Positions 10,551-22,000 of a stretch of 64,000 nt of DNA are shown here, piece by piece. The translations under genes and the position numbers were made by a program. The DNA is from Liquidambar formosana (Eukaryota; Streptophyta; Magnoliopsida; Saxifragales; Altingiaceae). The notes under the pieces are model-generated. The model ran no database searches. It had not been told where the DNA came from and saw nothing but the letters and a program-made list of their open reading frames with translations. Within the stretch, counting starts at the first letter, position 1. The number at the start of each line of letters is the position of its first letter. The DNA lies in contig JBBPBK010000036.1 of NCBI GenBank assembly GCA_039720395.1, positions 124,001 through 188,000 on the forward strand, written 5' to 3'.

Positions 10551-13500
10551 AATGTTCTAATTAATTTTAAGAAAACTAGGGTTTTATAAAACTATTAAGA
10601 ACAGTTTTCATGGTAGCCATCAAGAACCGTCATCTTGTTTTGCATGCCAAAATCAGAGTTCTTCTCCAACATTTTTGAGCCATATATGGTTAGAAAGCTC
10701 TTCAAATTAGCTTTCCAACCCAATAAGTAGTGCATCGATCCGAGTTCTGTAGCGAAAGTTATGAATTTTTTACTACAGGCTGTCTGGGAAGACAATTTTA
10801 TGTGGGAATAATGCAACAATAGCAATTGTGAGCTTTTGATGGAGATCAAAGGCATGGCAATGGCTGCCACCACTTGGATTATGTTGTACACATGATAAGG
10901 AAGGGTTCCCAAGCATTCAGATGCATCATAATTGGATTAAGATGCTAGAACTAGTTTTTTTGAAAACTAGGGTTTTCTTCATGTGTGCTGAACCTAGGGT
11001 TTAGAACCCTAGGTTGTTCTTCATCTTCTTCTTATTTTGATTTGATGCATATAATTCATATGATGAATATATATATATTTATATATACTGTATATTTTAA
11101 TTTAAATGTATTTAATGCATTAAAATCGAAATTAAAATAATTAGAAGCTAAGGTGTTCTTCATGGAGTCCGAATCTAGGGTTTTTGAAACCCTAGGGTTT
11201 GTGCTTTGTTCTTCATTAATTACTTGCATTAAACTTTTGTAATTTGATTATATTATTAATATATATAGTGTATATATGTTAAATAATAATTTTTGAATGA
11301 GTTTTTGAATTAAAAGGATCAAACAGTTTGAGTTTTAAAAATTCAGCATAGCAGATTTTTGAAGAACACGATACAGCCATGATGATTGGCTTGTGTCTCA
11401 AGCTTTGGAGCATGGCTGGTGATGACACCACCACCATTAGGGTCATCCCTCTCCTAGGGATTGATTCCTTGTGGTTTGGCAGCCATGGGATGGCAGCCTC
11501 TAGGGTTTTAGAACCCAAACCAACCCACTATCGTTTTCTGCAGAAAAAGGAGTAGTTCATGAAGATTAAGTTGCAGTAGCTGTTTGGATTCAATTTGATT
11601 GTCAAAAACCCTTCAATGGTGGTCGAATGTGATGTAGGGACATCATATGTTGGCTGCCATGGATTAGGCAGTCTTGCACAGATCTTGGCAGCCATGAAAA
11701 GCCATGGAAGCTTTCATCTTCTCCAGCGGCAGCAGCTAGGGTTTAGAGATACCCCTCCCAAACATGACCTAGGGCTCTAAACCCTTCACCATTATCACCA
11801 TGGGACTCAACTAGGGTAGTGGGAGGTCACCATGGGTCATGGGCAGCCAGCTATGGCCTGTGGTTGAGTGTGGAAGCCATTGAAGGCTGCTAGGGTTTCG
11901 GGTAAGCTTGAAACCCTAACCCTAGCTTACAAAATTTGATTTTTCCCACATTAATTAATTCCAAAATTAATTGTATAATTAATATTGATTAATTTTATAA
12001 TGGTTTAATTGGTTTTAGACAATTTTGGAATAAATAAATTTTCTGGAATTTTTTATTTAAATAAAACTATTTTATTTAATTGTTAAATTCCTAATACTAT
12101 AGTTTATGAAACTAATAAGTATTATTTAATTGTTTTAATTATTCTAATAATTTTGGATTGATATGATTTATCAAAATAAGATGTTTTAAAGAGTTAAAAT
12201 AGTATTAGAATAGATTAAAATAATTTTTGCAAATTATTGATTAAAAGGAGTTTTAATTCAATAATTGATTTCTAAATTAGGGTTTGGGAAATTCTAAGTT
12301 TGGAAATCAATAAATATTATTATTTTCAGTATTTTAGTTCTGGAAATAATAATTTGAGGTCCCCTAATGATATTAGGAAGCATAAATGAGATTAATGAAG
12401 TCCAATTAATTTATTGTACCATAATATCCATATGTTTTATTGCTTACAGTTATTTCCTTATTATGCAATGTGATTGTATGTATGGATGGATGATGATTAT
12501 GGACTAAGACCAAATCAACCAATTGTGATTGGCCATCTTATTTTATGGGTTATAATACTTTTCAAAGGGTTGTGATTTATTATTGGTGATGTAATTTTTA
12601 TTGGGGCTTGCATGCCAACTTCTCTCCCTCTATCATTCTCTTATGTACCCCACATTCCCCTTATGTATTCCCTTCTTCAAATTATGTAAATGTTATGTAA
12701 TCGAGAGTGCACTATGGAGCATGGTGGACCCGAAGGAGCATGGTGGACCCTGACAAGCAAATGGTGGACATTGAAGGACTTGAAGAGCTTGGAGAAGACT
12801 TTCGAGAGAGCATGTATGGTTTCAATTTATTATTTTATGATCACCTACACCTCCCCATAGACCTTGGATTCAATTTATTGGCTTGGATTGAATCACCTAA
12901 GCGTCCATAATCATCATAGTGGGAGCTTTAATTTATGAGAGAATTATATTACCTCCAATACTATAGTTTGGTATATGTTACCTATTCACTTAGGGACTAA
13001 TATCAAAATATGGTACTTTATATATGTTGATATATAATAGCATGAGATGTATGATTTATAATAACATGAGATATATGATTACAAATAGCATAATTTATAT
13101 GTTTAAATTTTGATGCATGGGATGTATGTTTTAAATAATGATGAGACCTTTTAAACCCCTTTTGTCCAAAAGATTAAGTTGTAAATGGAGAAGACATTAG
13201 GGAATGAATTCTTCATTGCCTTCCATCATTATAGGATCATCTACAGTCCTTTAATGTGGGTAACTGGCTGCAAACATGTAGGAGCTACCCATGTTAAAGA
13301 TTCTACTTGAAACTATCACATATGAGATATCATGGGGTGTAAAACTGATATATACCAAAAAACTATCTTGTGAGGTATATGTTAGGATGAGCATACCTGT
13401 GTGAATGATGGGTTTAACTTAACTAGGGAAGTATTCCAAGAAACTATCATGTGAGGTGTATGTTCCCTAGAGGCTAAATGATTGGAATTTGCTTATGAAG

Positions 13501-13716
13501 CAATAGACAAATAGTTGTCTTCTTATTGTGGGTAAGAAGTCAAGAAACTATTATGTGAGGCTTCTAGGTCACAATGGGACCCTAATCCCTACTAGGAATC
13601 TATTGATTCCTGAATTCCATTAGAAGGTGTATGGGATTCGCTAAAATAGTGGGAGGTACCATATGATTAAAGACCCAATTATTATGGATAAAAAAGAAAT
13701 TTAATTCTCTATTTAT
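10551..13716 (+). repeat. Copia family 1 leader, second copy
   Basis: About 3.2 kb without a credible gene. It matches the reverse complement of 1-2720 and, in its later part, 48158-49893. The first roughly 200 bases after the primer site are missing here. Short open frames (for example 11595-11780 and 12707-12910) are not kept in the other copies. It contains repeated CTAGGGTTT motifs and the three direct repeats before the gag junction. Confidence 0.75.
13356..13560 (+). repeat. Leader direct repeats, second copy
   Basis: Variants of the AACTATNATGTGAGG motif occur at 13356-13375, 13437-13456 and 13542-13560, with the same order and nearly the same spacing as at 5846-6049. Here the three units differ from each other at the variable bases. 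Confidence 0.65.
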
Positions 13717-13775
13717 GACTAATAAGCTTTGGAAGAAGAATTAGTCAATGCAAAGTGCCTTTAATATTCTACATC
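13717..13775 (+). pseudogene. Scrap of copia gag between leader and LTR B
   Basis: About 55 bases resemble the middle of gag at about 6464-6530 (the stretch with AAGCTTTGGAAGAAG here and AAGCTTAAGAAGCAA there). The start of gag and all of pol are deleted. The next sequence is the LTR, so nearly the whole coding part of this copy has been lost, leaving LTR-leader-LTR. Confidence 0.6.
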
Positions 13776-14315
13776 ACATTTATTATTAATTAATAATAGA
13801 GATGATGCTTTAGGGATAAAGAATAATAATAGGATTTCATTTATTGTATGTCTCATTTATTATTAATTTATTAATTAATAAATAGCTTATTCTATCATGT
13901 TTATTTCATTATTTATATTTACATGATATGTCCATGGAGTTAGAGTTGAGAATATGAAATTACAATGAGTTGTGATTTTGAGACTGTATATATATCTCTG
14001 TACTAAACTCCTAAATCATTCCTAGTTGAAGGTTCATTGTGATGGACAATAATGAACCATAGGACTAGCACATGTTAGGTTGGCTCTATTGGAGGATAGC
14101 TAGTTTCAAGCTATTTGTGTGTAGACACTATAACCAATATGTGGGTGCCTATTACATGAATAGGTACACTTAATGTGACCATAGAATATGAGATCAACTG
14201 AACGGAGTTTTAACTGCCTATCAATCAGTTTCTCATAGTTGCAGTGGTATAAGTAATCCTTAGACCTAAGACACCATAGTTGTCTTGTGCATATAACCTT
14301 AAAAGTTTGATAACA
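13776..14315 (+). repeat. LTR B, first segment
   Basis: Matches the first roughly 540 bases of LTRs A, C and D, apart from a replaced or degenerate start of about 25 bases. It breaks off in GTTTGATAACA where the CACTA element begins. The LTR resumes at 36816. Confidence 0.85.
14313..14315 (+). repeat. Left target site duplication (ACA) of the CACTA element
   Basis: ACA at 14313-14315 is repeated at 36816-36818. Uninterrupted LTRs read GATAACACTAAG at this place, with a single ACA, so the duplication arose on insertion. Three bases is the expected length for CACTA elements. Confidence 0.88.
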
Positions 14316-14345
14316 CACTACAGGAAAAAGCATCTATCGCAACGG
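14316..14345 (+). repeat. CACTA left terminal inverted repeat
   Basis: Begins CACTACAGGAAAAAGCATC and pairs with the complement of 36786-36815. The shared blocks are CACTACA, AAAAA and GCAACG. Confidence 0.8.
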
Positions 14346-15460
14346 TAAAAGTCGTTGCGATAACCTCAAAGTCGTTGCAATAAATACCTATTGCAATGAC
14401 AACACTACCGTTGCGATCCGTTGCAAAAACCTCCGTGGTAATAGGTTATTGCAACAACAAATATCATTGCAATACCAATTTCGTTGCAATACACCTCCAT
14501 TTAATGCAACGGTTTAATTGTTGCAATCAATTTTTGTTTCGTTGCGAAAAAGTATTGCAACAATATTATTGTGGCAATATACCTAAAAATAATAATATTT
14601 TTAATTAAAAATATTCTTTATCGCAACGACTTCAGCGTTGCAATAAGGTATTGCAATAATTCTTGTCGTGGCAATAACTTATTACTACAACCTCTCTCGT
14701 CGCAAGAAAGAATTATTTTAATTAAAAATATTATTTATCGCAACGACTTTGGCGTTGTAATAAGGTATTGCAACAATTCTTGTCGTAGCAATAACTTATT
14801 GCTACGGTTATTCCCGCTGCAAGAAAGAATTATTTTAATTAAAAATATTATTTATCGCAACGACTTCGGCGTTGCAATACGTTATTGCAACAATCCTTGT
14901 CGTAGCAATAACTTATTGCTATGATCATTCTCGTTGCAAGAAAGAATTATTTTAATTAAAAATATTATTTATCGCAACGACTTCGGCGTTGCAATACGTT
15001 ATTGCAACAATCCTTCCCGTGGCGATAACTTATTGCTACAACCTTTCCCATTGCAAGAAAGAATTATTTTAATTAAAAATATTATTTATCGCAACGACTT
15101 TGGCGTTGTAATAAGGTATTGCAACAATTCTTGTCGTGGCAATAACTTATTGCTACGTTCATTCCCGTTGCAAGAAAGAATTATTTTAATTAAAAATATT
15201 ATTTATCGCAACGACTTCGGCGTTGCAATGCGTTATTGCAACAATCCTTCCCGTGGCGATAACTTATTGCTACAACCTTTCCCGTTGCAAGAAAGAATTA
15301 TTTTAATTAAAAATATTATTTATCATAACGACTTTGGCGTTGCAATAAGGTATTGCTACAATCGTTCCCGTGGCAATAACTTATTGCTACGACCTTTCCC
15401 GTTGCAAGAAAGAATTATTTTAATTAAAAATATTATTTATCGCAACGACTTTGTCGTTGC
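14345..15460. repeat. CACTA left subterminal array, 117-bp tandem unit
   Basis: After about 250 bases of irregular TTGCAA motifs, a unit of 116-118 bp repeats about seven times from about 14590 to 15440. The AAAGAATTATTTTAATT landmark recurs at about 14707, 14824, 14940, 15058, 15175, 15292 and 15409. Each unit holds several inverted cores such as TCGCAACGAC...GTTGCAATA. Open frames at 14571-14924 and 14934-15491 only translate this repeat, since 117 is divisible by 3; they are not genes. The likely role is transposase binding. Confidence 0.8.
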
Positions 15461-16894
15461 AATAACTTATATATATATATATTTTAAATAGAAATCTGTG
15501 TTTTTCATGGTGACTTATACCTGTACCCTATTTAAGGTAATGAAACCATCCAAAATATAATATCTCAATCCCAAACCTATCCAAATTAATTCAAACTCAA
15601 ACTTTAAACATTCATTTAACTAATGAAGCCATCCAAAATATCAACCTTCCAAAATGCCATTACTAATTGAAAATAAATCAACAAAGATATTAAAGCATCC
15701 ATATCACTATATTAAAAGCTTCAAGCTTTAACCTTTTCCAAAATGTCATTACAAATTAAAACTTCAAGCTTCAAGCTTCAACCTTCTAAAATGTCATTAC
15801 AAATTTTGAAGTAAATCAACAAAGATACTAAAAGCATCCAAAATGCAAAAATTTCAGCTAATTAGCAACCATTTACTCCAAAGATACTAAGAATCCAAAA
15901 TGCAGGAAATTCCAACTTATTAGCAACAATCTATTCTTGTAGAACATTGCAAAGAAACAAAGAAAATTAGAAAGTGAGAGAGAGAAACTAACTAAAAGAG
16001 AATCAAATATTCAGACAATGGTATTTCCTCAATGAATTGCATATGACAACTGCTATCAATTTAAGATTCAGATCCAAACCCATTTTATATTGGACTTGGA
16101 AAAATGACAATATCTCCAATTTTATTTTATTTTTTATATTTCACCAGTCATACATCATACGGATTGTCTAGTTGGGTCAATGAGTCAACCTATTCGAAAC
16201 CCATAAGCTGGATAAATTCTTCCTTTGTGAATAAGTTAGGTTTTATAAGATTTAGAAGTGTACTAGTATTTAAGAAGAACCAAAGAAAAACTGTTAGAAG
16301 TTCATAGAAAACATTTAAGTGATAAGACTAGGAACTAGAAAGCATCTTGAATGATCATCATCCCTTCTACAATGAAAGAAGCTTCTACTACTATCTATAA
16401 TGTGGTTCAGGGTATTAGAAATATGATCATAACTTTCCAAGCCTATGTAAAAAGGAAACGATCAATTAATATATTACAAGATCTTAGCTAGGCATAATTA
16501 TCAAAAGTAGGCTTCATTCATGTCTTCATGATCTATTAAATGCATGGCAATTCTAAAATACATATGCAAGTAGGAAAAAGAAAAAACTAATTCAGTGACT
16601 TAAAAAGTTTGAGTAGCAGCTCAAGAGGTAAATTACAATAACAAAGAAAAGAGCACAAAAACCCACAAGTTATAGAATAGAAGAAGAATATCAAAATACA
16701 TAGAATTTCTTTTCCCTAAAAAAAAAGAGGACATACCATATTTCTTAATATTGTCAAAAAGCTTTACAATATCATTTTTTAATGTACCAATCTACCAAAT
16801 ATAAGAAAATGAAAGACAAAATGTAGAACCCTCCACAGAAACAGTTGATGCAAGCATATTTAAAGCAAGAAAAACCAATATAACCATAGTCAAA
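15461..16894. other. CACTA interior, no gene recognised
   Basis: A (TA)n run at about 15468-15481 marks the end of the left array. Beyond it is AT-rich sequence with several loose repeats of an AAATGTCATTACAAATT type block (15640-15800). No coding similarity is visible. Confidence 0.4.
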
Positions 16895-16899
16895 TTATA

Positions 16900-17160
16900 G
16901 AGGATCGATCCGTGGCTTAGAAGGATCGATCTGTGGTATCTTAGAAATAGCAATTTTGCTTCTGCCTTGGTGGATCGATCCATAGCCTATGGGGATCGAT
17001 CCATGGTATTTTAAAAATGCAAATTTTGCTTCTGCCTAGGTGGATCGATCCATGACCTAGGTGGATCGATCCATACTGCTCTAGGAATGCAAATTTTGGT
17101 TCTGTCAACTCGGATCGATCTAGCATGAACTCAGATCGATCCGGGATCTAAAAAATAGTT
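16900..17160. repeat. Cluster of GGATCGATCC palindromes
   Basis: Eight copies of (G/A)GATCGATC(C/T) occur in about 250 bases, arranged as pairs about 20-22 bases apart. The pairs repeat about every 70 bases, with a linker containing GCAAATTTTGCTTCTGCC. The unit is a perfect 10-bp palindrome in most copies. Unlike dispersed simple repeats, the pairs and the linkers are both conserved, so this is a short tandem array of about 3.5 units. Confidence 0.7.
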
Positions 17161-17946
17161 TTTAAATTTTGGTTCTAACGTTATGGATATGTTAGGAAAA
17201 TAAATCTATAAAAAGAAAAATTGGAAAAAATACTTAATAATATATAACACATACTTAAGTTCAACAATACTAATCCTTTATTGGCCACAGGATTTATGTT
17301 CACGAAATTGTGACTAAAGGCTTTATACTTACTATCTATCTCTTGCAACCTCCTCCACCTCCGAGTTTTTGACTTCCAGTGTCAAAAAATACAACACTTA
17401 ATACAATGCAAGGAAGAATTACAACTAAAGCCCACTTTTAGATATATTATGACAACAAGCATAAACAAAACAAGATTCTAAATCAGATATTCTATCATTG
17501 AAACAAAGACCAAAATGTACCCATCACAAGCAACAAATGCATTCTATGCTTCAACTCCACAACCCAATATAGAATGCCTAGGGGGAAAAAAAATCGCTCT
17601 ATTCTACAGATATTTTGACACCTCACAATCCTATAAAGATTTAAAAATGAAATATCAGAGCATAAAAATAACCTGGACTCCTGAATGTGTTTCACGCATG
17701 AAAAGAAAATTACTTATTCACAATAGTTTTCAAGAACTTCCAAGGGGCTCTTAGAAATCTTGAGTACTGTCCAACAACATAGCTATCAAAAGATACCAAA
17801 AAAAAAAAAAAAAATTATGAAAACAAATATTGGAAACCAATCACAAACTTACTTGACACATTCCTTAAGGTCAGATTATTTATAGTTCCTCCAACTACCA
17901 ATCGCAACACTGGTGGGTTACATTCAGATTATATAGGTGTAAATAC
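17161..17946. other. CACTA interior, no gene recognised
   Basis: AT-rich with a poly(A) run at about 17801. A stretch near 17340-17395 reads on the minus strand as a Gly-rich peptide, and could be a remnant of the glycine-rich tail of the adjacent nucleolin-like gene, but this is weak. Confidence 0.3.
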
Positions 17947-19064
17947 CTGTCATATGGTGTATATGCACCCTTTTCAGGAGCCATATCAAGCTTCATAGAA
18001 CAGCCCAACAACTGTTGACCATTTAGTTTGAGAGCCTGCAAACTGGAGTCCATTATTCACTAGTGATACGCAGCATAAAATACCAACATACGGCAATATT
18101 TTAGTAATACATTTTCATGTATCTTGAAATTTCAAAGTGACTTGGTTTTTGATGAAGTAAAATTTGTATTAGTAACATAGGGCTTAGCCCAAGTACATGA
18201 AACACATACAAGAAAAGTGACTTGGTATTTGGTAGTGTGATACTTTTAAAAAAAAATGCCCATGAAGAAAAGAATCATGCTGTCATTGTATTACTCCCTC
18301 TGTCCTGCAAAAATCATCCACGTTGGAATATCACCTATTTTTAGTAGACCTAATTACTGCATTAGCTAACCACATTTATTTTCCCAATATTATACTTCCA
18401 TTGTTTGAGGCTACAATGTGTAAAGAGAATTTTTTTTATAATTCTGAAATCGTTGGATGGGCCAATGTCAGAAATAGCAAAAGGTCAATAATTGACAATG
18501 GACAAACATGATGGGACGAACAGAAGAAAAAGAAGGCCAGTTTTTAAAGGCCAAAGAAACTAATGGTTTTGGACAATATAGGAAATACAATCCAAAAACT
18601 AAGAGGGAATAAATATATTTGAGTTTATCAAATTCAGATTAGAGTCCAATACATTGCCTATGAAATTTCTATATACACCACACACACATCCCTATGGACT
18701 AGTTAACAGGCCCACAAAGAGGCATTGAGTAATTATAGGGTACGAATTATATGCAAGGCCTAATAGCACCAAAAAATGATAGCTTCATTCCAAGCATAAA
18801 TAGCATCTAGCTAATAGTGAATAAAAATGTTCAAAATGATCAATGTCCTAACCATTATGGTTCCAACAGCCAAACAAGTGACATGGATGCCAATGGTATT
18901 ATAAGTCCCTACTAGCTGTGAACTGGACTAGGAGATGAAAGCTAACCTTTTGCGCTTCTTCTGCCGTTGCAAACTCAACATGGCCAAAGCCCTTAAACAT
19001 TCCTTCTGCGTCTGAGGAGAAGCGGATGTCAATAACTTCACCCGCCCCCTTAAAGAAATCCTCC
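17947..19064 (-). pseudogene. Nucleolin-like gene fragment: two RRM exons
   Basis: On the minus strand two exons can be read with proper splice sites. Exon 18947-19064 follows a TTTTTGCAG acceptor and encodes EDFFKGAGEVIDIRFSSDAE and then GMFKGFGHVEFATAEEAQK, which holds an RNP1 box (KGFGHVEF). Exon 17947-18035 follows TTTGCAG and encodes ALKLNGQQLLGCSMKLDMAP and then EKGAYTP, the end of the same RRM, with donor GACAG|GTATTT. The match to the first RRM of plant nucleolin-like proteins (rRNA transcription and processing in the nucleolus) is clear by eye. The RNP2 exon, the acidic N-terminus and the second RRM were not found. The retained introns (about 910 bp, which holds a MITE-like insert) indicate capture of genomic DNA, not a cDNA. 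No stop is seen in the two exons. Confidence 0.75.
18293..18530. mobile_element. Possible Stowaway-like MITE in the nucleolin intron
   Basis: The left side reads TACTCCCTCTGTCCTGC, very like the CTCCCTCCGTCC terminus of plant Stowaway/Mariner MITEs. The right side, GATGGGACGAACAGAAG, is a poorer inverse match. A TA target could be present at the left. The right boundary is uncertain. Confidence 0.4.
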
Positions 19065-19141
19065 CTGCAAAAATGTAGTTGTCAGATGGAGATCACCTTG
19101 GATAAATTTATCAAATTTAAGAGACACAATGCATACACATG

Positions 19142-19480
19142 CACTATTACAATAATCAAAATAGATCACAGTTAAAAACTATGATCTATTGCAATAGGTC
19201 ACACTTTTTAACCGTGATCATTTTTAACTAAAAGCGTGATCTATTCAGGTGTGATCTAAAGTACCCACATTAGATCACGGTTTTTGACCGTGATCTTTTT
19301 TTACCAAAGATCACGGTTTTATGATTAACCGAGATCTTTTTTAGGAAAAAAACCACATTTAAAAAAAAAAAAAAAAACTGTGATCATATCTTTGAAAAAG
19401 ATCACAGTTTCTTCCCAAACCGTGATCTTTATTCCAAAAAGATCACAGGGAAAAACCGTGATCTATTCTCTTTTATTTTA
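19142..19480. repeat. Array of palindromic GATCACGG units
   Basis: About ten half units of GATCACGGTTTTT or its complement AACCGTGATC alternate in both orientations over about 320 bases, many forming hairpins such as GATCACGGTTTTTGACCGTG. The left edge reads CACTATTACAATAATC, close to a CACTA terminus. This looks like the subterminal zone of another small DNA transposon, whose far end I could not find. Confidence 0.55.
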
Positions 19481-20692
19481 GAAAAAATTAAAAATTTCAT
19501 TTAAGAACCTATATGACTTCTAGGGGGTGAGGAACCTGTTCTTAAAATCACATTTAATTATTGAATTCATCATGCAAACATAATTCAAACATTGTAAATC
19601 AAAATTTCCATTAGTAAAAGGCACATACGTCAAAATTGTCATAAGGTAGAGAGATATTACAAATACATCAAATATTCAAACTACTACCAATTTGATGCGC
19701 GAATCTCAAACTAACAAAGTATTTTATTTTAATTTTCTATTAGGAAAAAAAAAAAAAAAAAAAACCCTATCCTAAAACCTATGAAGACGTGCCCCTGCTT
19801 GCAAAAATATCAAGTTCTCTCCATACAAAAAACAAAATCCAAGGACTTCTTCCTTTCGAGCCTTCCAAGTGATAACATAACCTACAACCACCACCAAAGA
19901 CATTAGCAATAATTTGGCCAAGCATACACTAATTCAAAAGCATAAACTAAGCACAAGACACTTTCACAAGAGTGCACAAACTTACACTGGATAAAAGTTA
20001 TATAAACATTCAACCTATGGTGCACACAAAACAGATTGTAATCCAGCACATGGAACGAATATTTTACTATTCCTTCAACCCATATGTGTTGCCTTTCAAA
20101 ATGACTTCAAGATAGCAATCCAAAATCTCTTTCTCTAGACTGTTAAAAGACAAATAATAACTTTATCAAGTTCTTATCCAAAAAAGTATAAAAACACTAC
20201 TTTACATTTTCCCCTTCATGTATCAAAGAAGCATCATTGTGGTTTTTTTAAATCTAAATTTTATTCTTCAATTAACATTTAGAAAGAGAACAATAAAATT
20301 AATCACTAAGTTACCAGAATTAGGGCTCACTTGTACCATGCAAGGTATTAAATTTCATACGGTGGATAGAAAAATGGCCCTTTTCACCCTAACAACTATA
20401 TCTTCAAGTAGACCATTGATTATGTCATCACGGTGGAATACAATTTGACAATAGAATGTCAGTGAATGAAAGGCTAAAAAAAGAAAAAAGAAATAGAAAT
20501 GATGAATGCCAGTGCATGAAAGTCAAAGAAAAAGAAGTTATGTATCAACTAACAAAAGAGGTTGACACCAAGATATGAAAAGAAAAAGACATGATATCGT
20601 GTGATATATCCTATGCAGTACATATAGAAATGAACATCCATATATAGAAGAGTAATGTAGTGTATCTAGAGATCTACTTATTACCTTGACCT
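19481..20692. other. CACTA interior, no gene recognised
   Basis: AT-rich with a long poly(A) tract at about 19745-19764. No exon with convincing splice sites or family similarity is seen. Confidence 0.35.
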
Positions 20693-20897
20693 TCATTCAT
20701 CAAAATGGTAATATATGTAGTAATATATGTTGAGAATCATTGTTGCAACCACGAACACTGTTCCTGCAATAAAAACGCCTTTCCGCAATGTTTCACATGA
20801 TAAGTTTTGGGCATAAATCATTCCCCGGTACTTGGTATGGTAGGCATTCGTCTTTGCACCTGCAACCAGACATGCTTCTGCCACCAGAAAAGTCAAC
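20693..20897 (-). pseudogene. DUF1218 family gene fragment (one exon)
   Basis: On the minus strand an exon begins after the acceptor ATCCACAG at 20898 and encodes LTFLVAEACLVAGAKTNAYH, then TKYRGMIYAQNLSCETLRKG and VFIAGTVFVVATMILNIYYY. The features are a hydrophobic segment, the AYHTKY motif, a Ser-Cys-Glu followed by RKGVF, and a second membrane segment. This is the pattern of plant DUF1218 membrane proteins (the group that includes modifiers of wall lignin). Only this part of the four-helix protein is present, and the frame ends at TGA 20693-20695 soon after. No upstream exons were found. It is interpreted as a captured exon in the same orientation as the nucleolin pieces. Confidence 0.68.
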
Positions 20898-21829
20898 CTG
20901 TGGATGCACAAATATCTTACCCTGTCACACAACAGAGAAAAAAAAAAAACCAGAAGAAGGCTGTCTCAATACCATAAATCATGCCAATTAATAGTTTGCA
21001 AGATGAACCACAAGTATCAAATCCCATAGAAGATTCTTTATAAAGTTCAAAACTGAACTTAGATTGATTGTACCCACACAAAGCTAAACAGCAAGGAACA
21101 AATTATAGTCTATGATTGGATCCGTACAGAATGTCATAGCAAACTTAGATTATGCTTGCACAGTGCTTGACTGTACAAAACAAATTCTACTTCATCATTT
21201 GTTTCTCTGAGACATGCAGATGCCAATATGGTCTTTCCTAGATAAAAAACCTTCAAGAAGGCCATTTAGTATTTGATTTTCAGGCATTATGGGGTCTGGG
21301 AATGCTTTCTTTCTTATTTTTGTCATTCATTATTTTTCCTTTCATGTGTTTACTTTCTGGCTTACTGCACATGACAATTCTTAGGAACATAACCTTCTCT
21401 GTCCATCACATAACCTTCTCTATCCATCAAAAATATTTATCTGGAATTGACAGCACATCTGCCCAATGCCACTACCGGCACATATTGGATATTCCCTCAA
21501 AAGTATAGCTATGCATTATTTGTCAGATATATCTTCAACAATCAATTAGAAGGTAGCAAGAAACAGATATATACTACGACGAAAAGTGGCATGCTTTTCT
21601 TAAAAATAAGGAAAAAATAAAAATAAATAAGGTACAATTCGCCGAGACCGAGATCCAATTTTATAAAGACTATAGTCTCTTAACTTATTACATAGAAACT
21701 CTCCAAGAAACCAAGAAAGGGATTTACAGACTTGGCTGGAACCTATAGATGATAGAATCCATTTACAACTGATTACTACTGTAGTCCAGTGCCTTGCTTA
21801 GCTGGACCATTAACCACTTATGTTCGGTA
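20898..21829. other. CACTA interior, no gene recognised
   Basis: Possibly intron or flank of the DUF1218 fragment. The sequence is AT-rich with a short poly(A) run at 20939. No further exon was recognised. Confidence 0.3.
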
Positions 21830-22000
21830 CAGGAGTGTAAATTGCTTTAGTTCAGTTCTGCTCGGTTCAGTTTGGAATCAAATTGGAACCGAACTGACCT
21901 AGATTGGTTCTACTAAACCAGAACCGTACCGACCATTACCTAGAACTGAACCAAAACAACCTGAACTACGGTTTTGTTGGTTCAACTCAGTTTTCAATTG
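21830..22000. repeat. GGTTC/GAACC-rich fold-back stretch
   Basis: Repeated GGTTC, CGGTTCAG and their complements AACCGAAC/GAACCAAA occur on both sides of a centre near 21925, so the strand can fold on itself. Such sequence is common in plant MITEs and degraded repeats; no clear ends or duplication are seen. Confidence 0.45.

Noticed and set aside
11595..11780. 61-codon frame in the second leader
   Set aside because: Not conserved; leader sequence is non-coding in all copies.
14571..15491. Open frames of 117 and 185 codons with repeated peptide
   Set aside because: They only translate the 117-bp subterminal array, whose period is a multiple of three.
20206..20212. CACTAC motif as a transposon end
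   Set aside because: Isolated heptamer-like match with no inverted partner or duplication.
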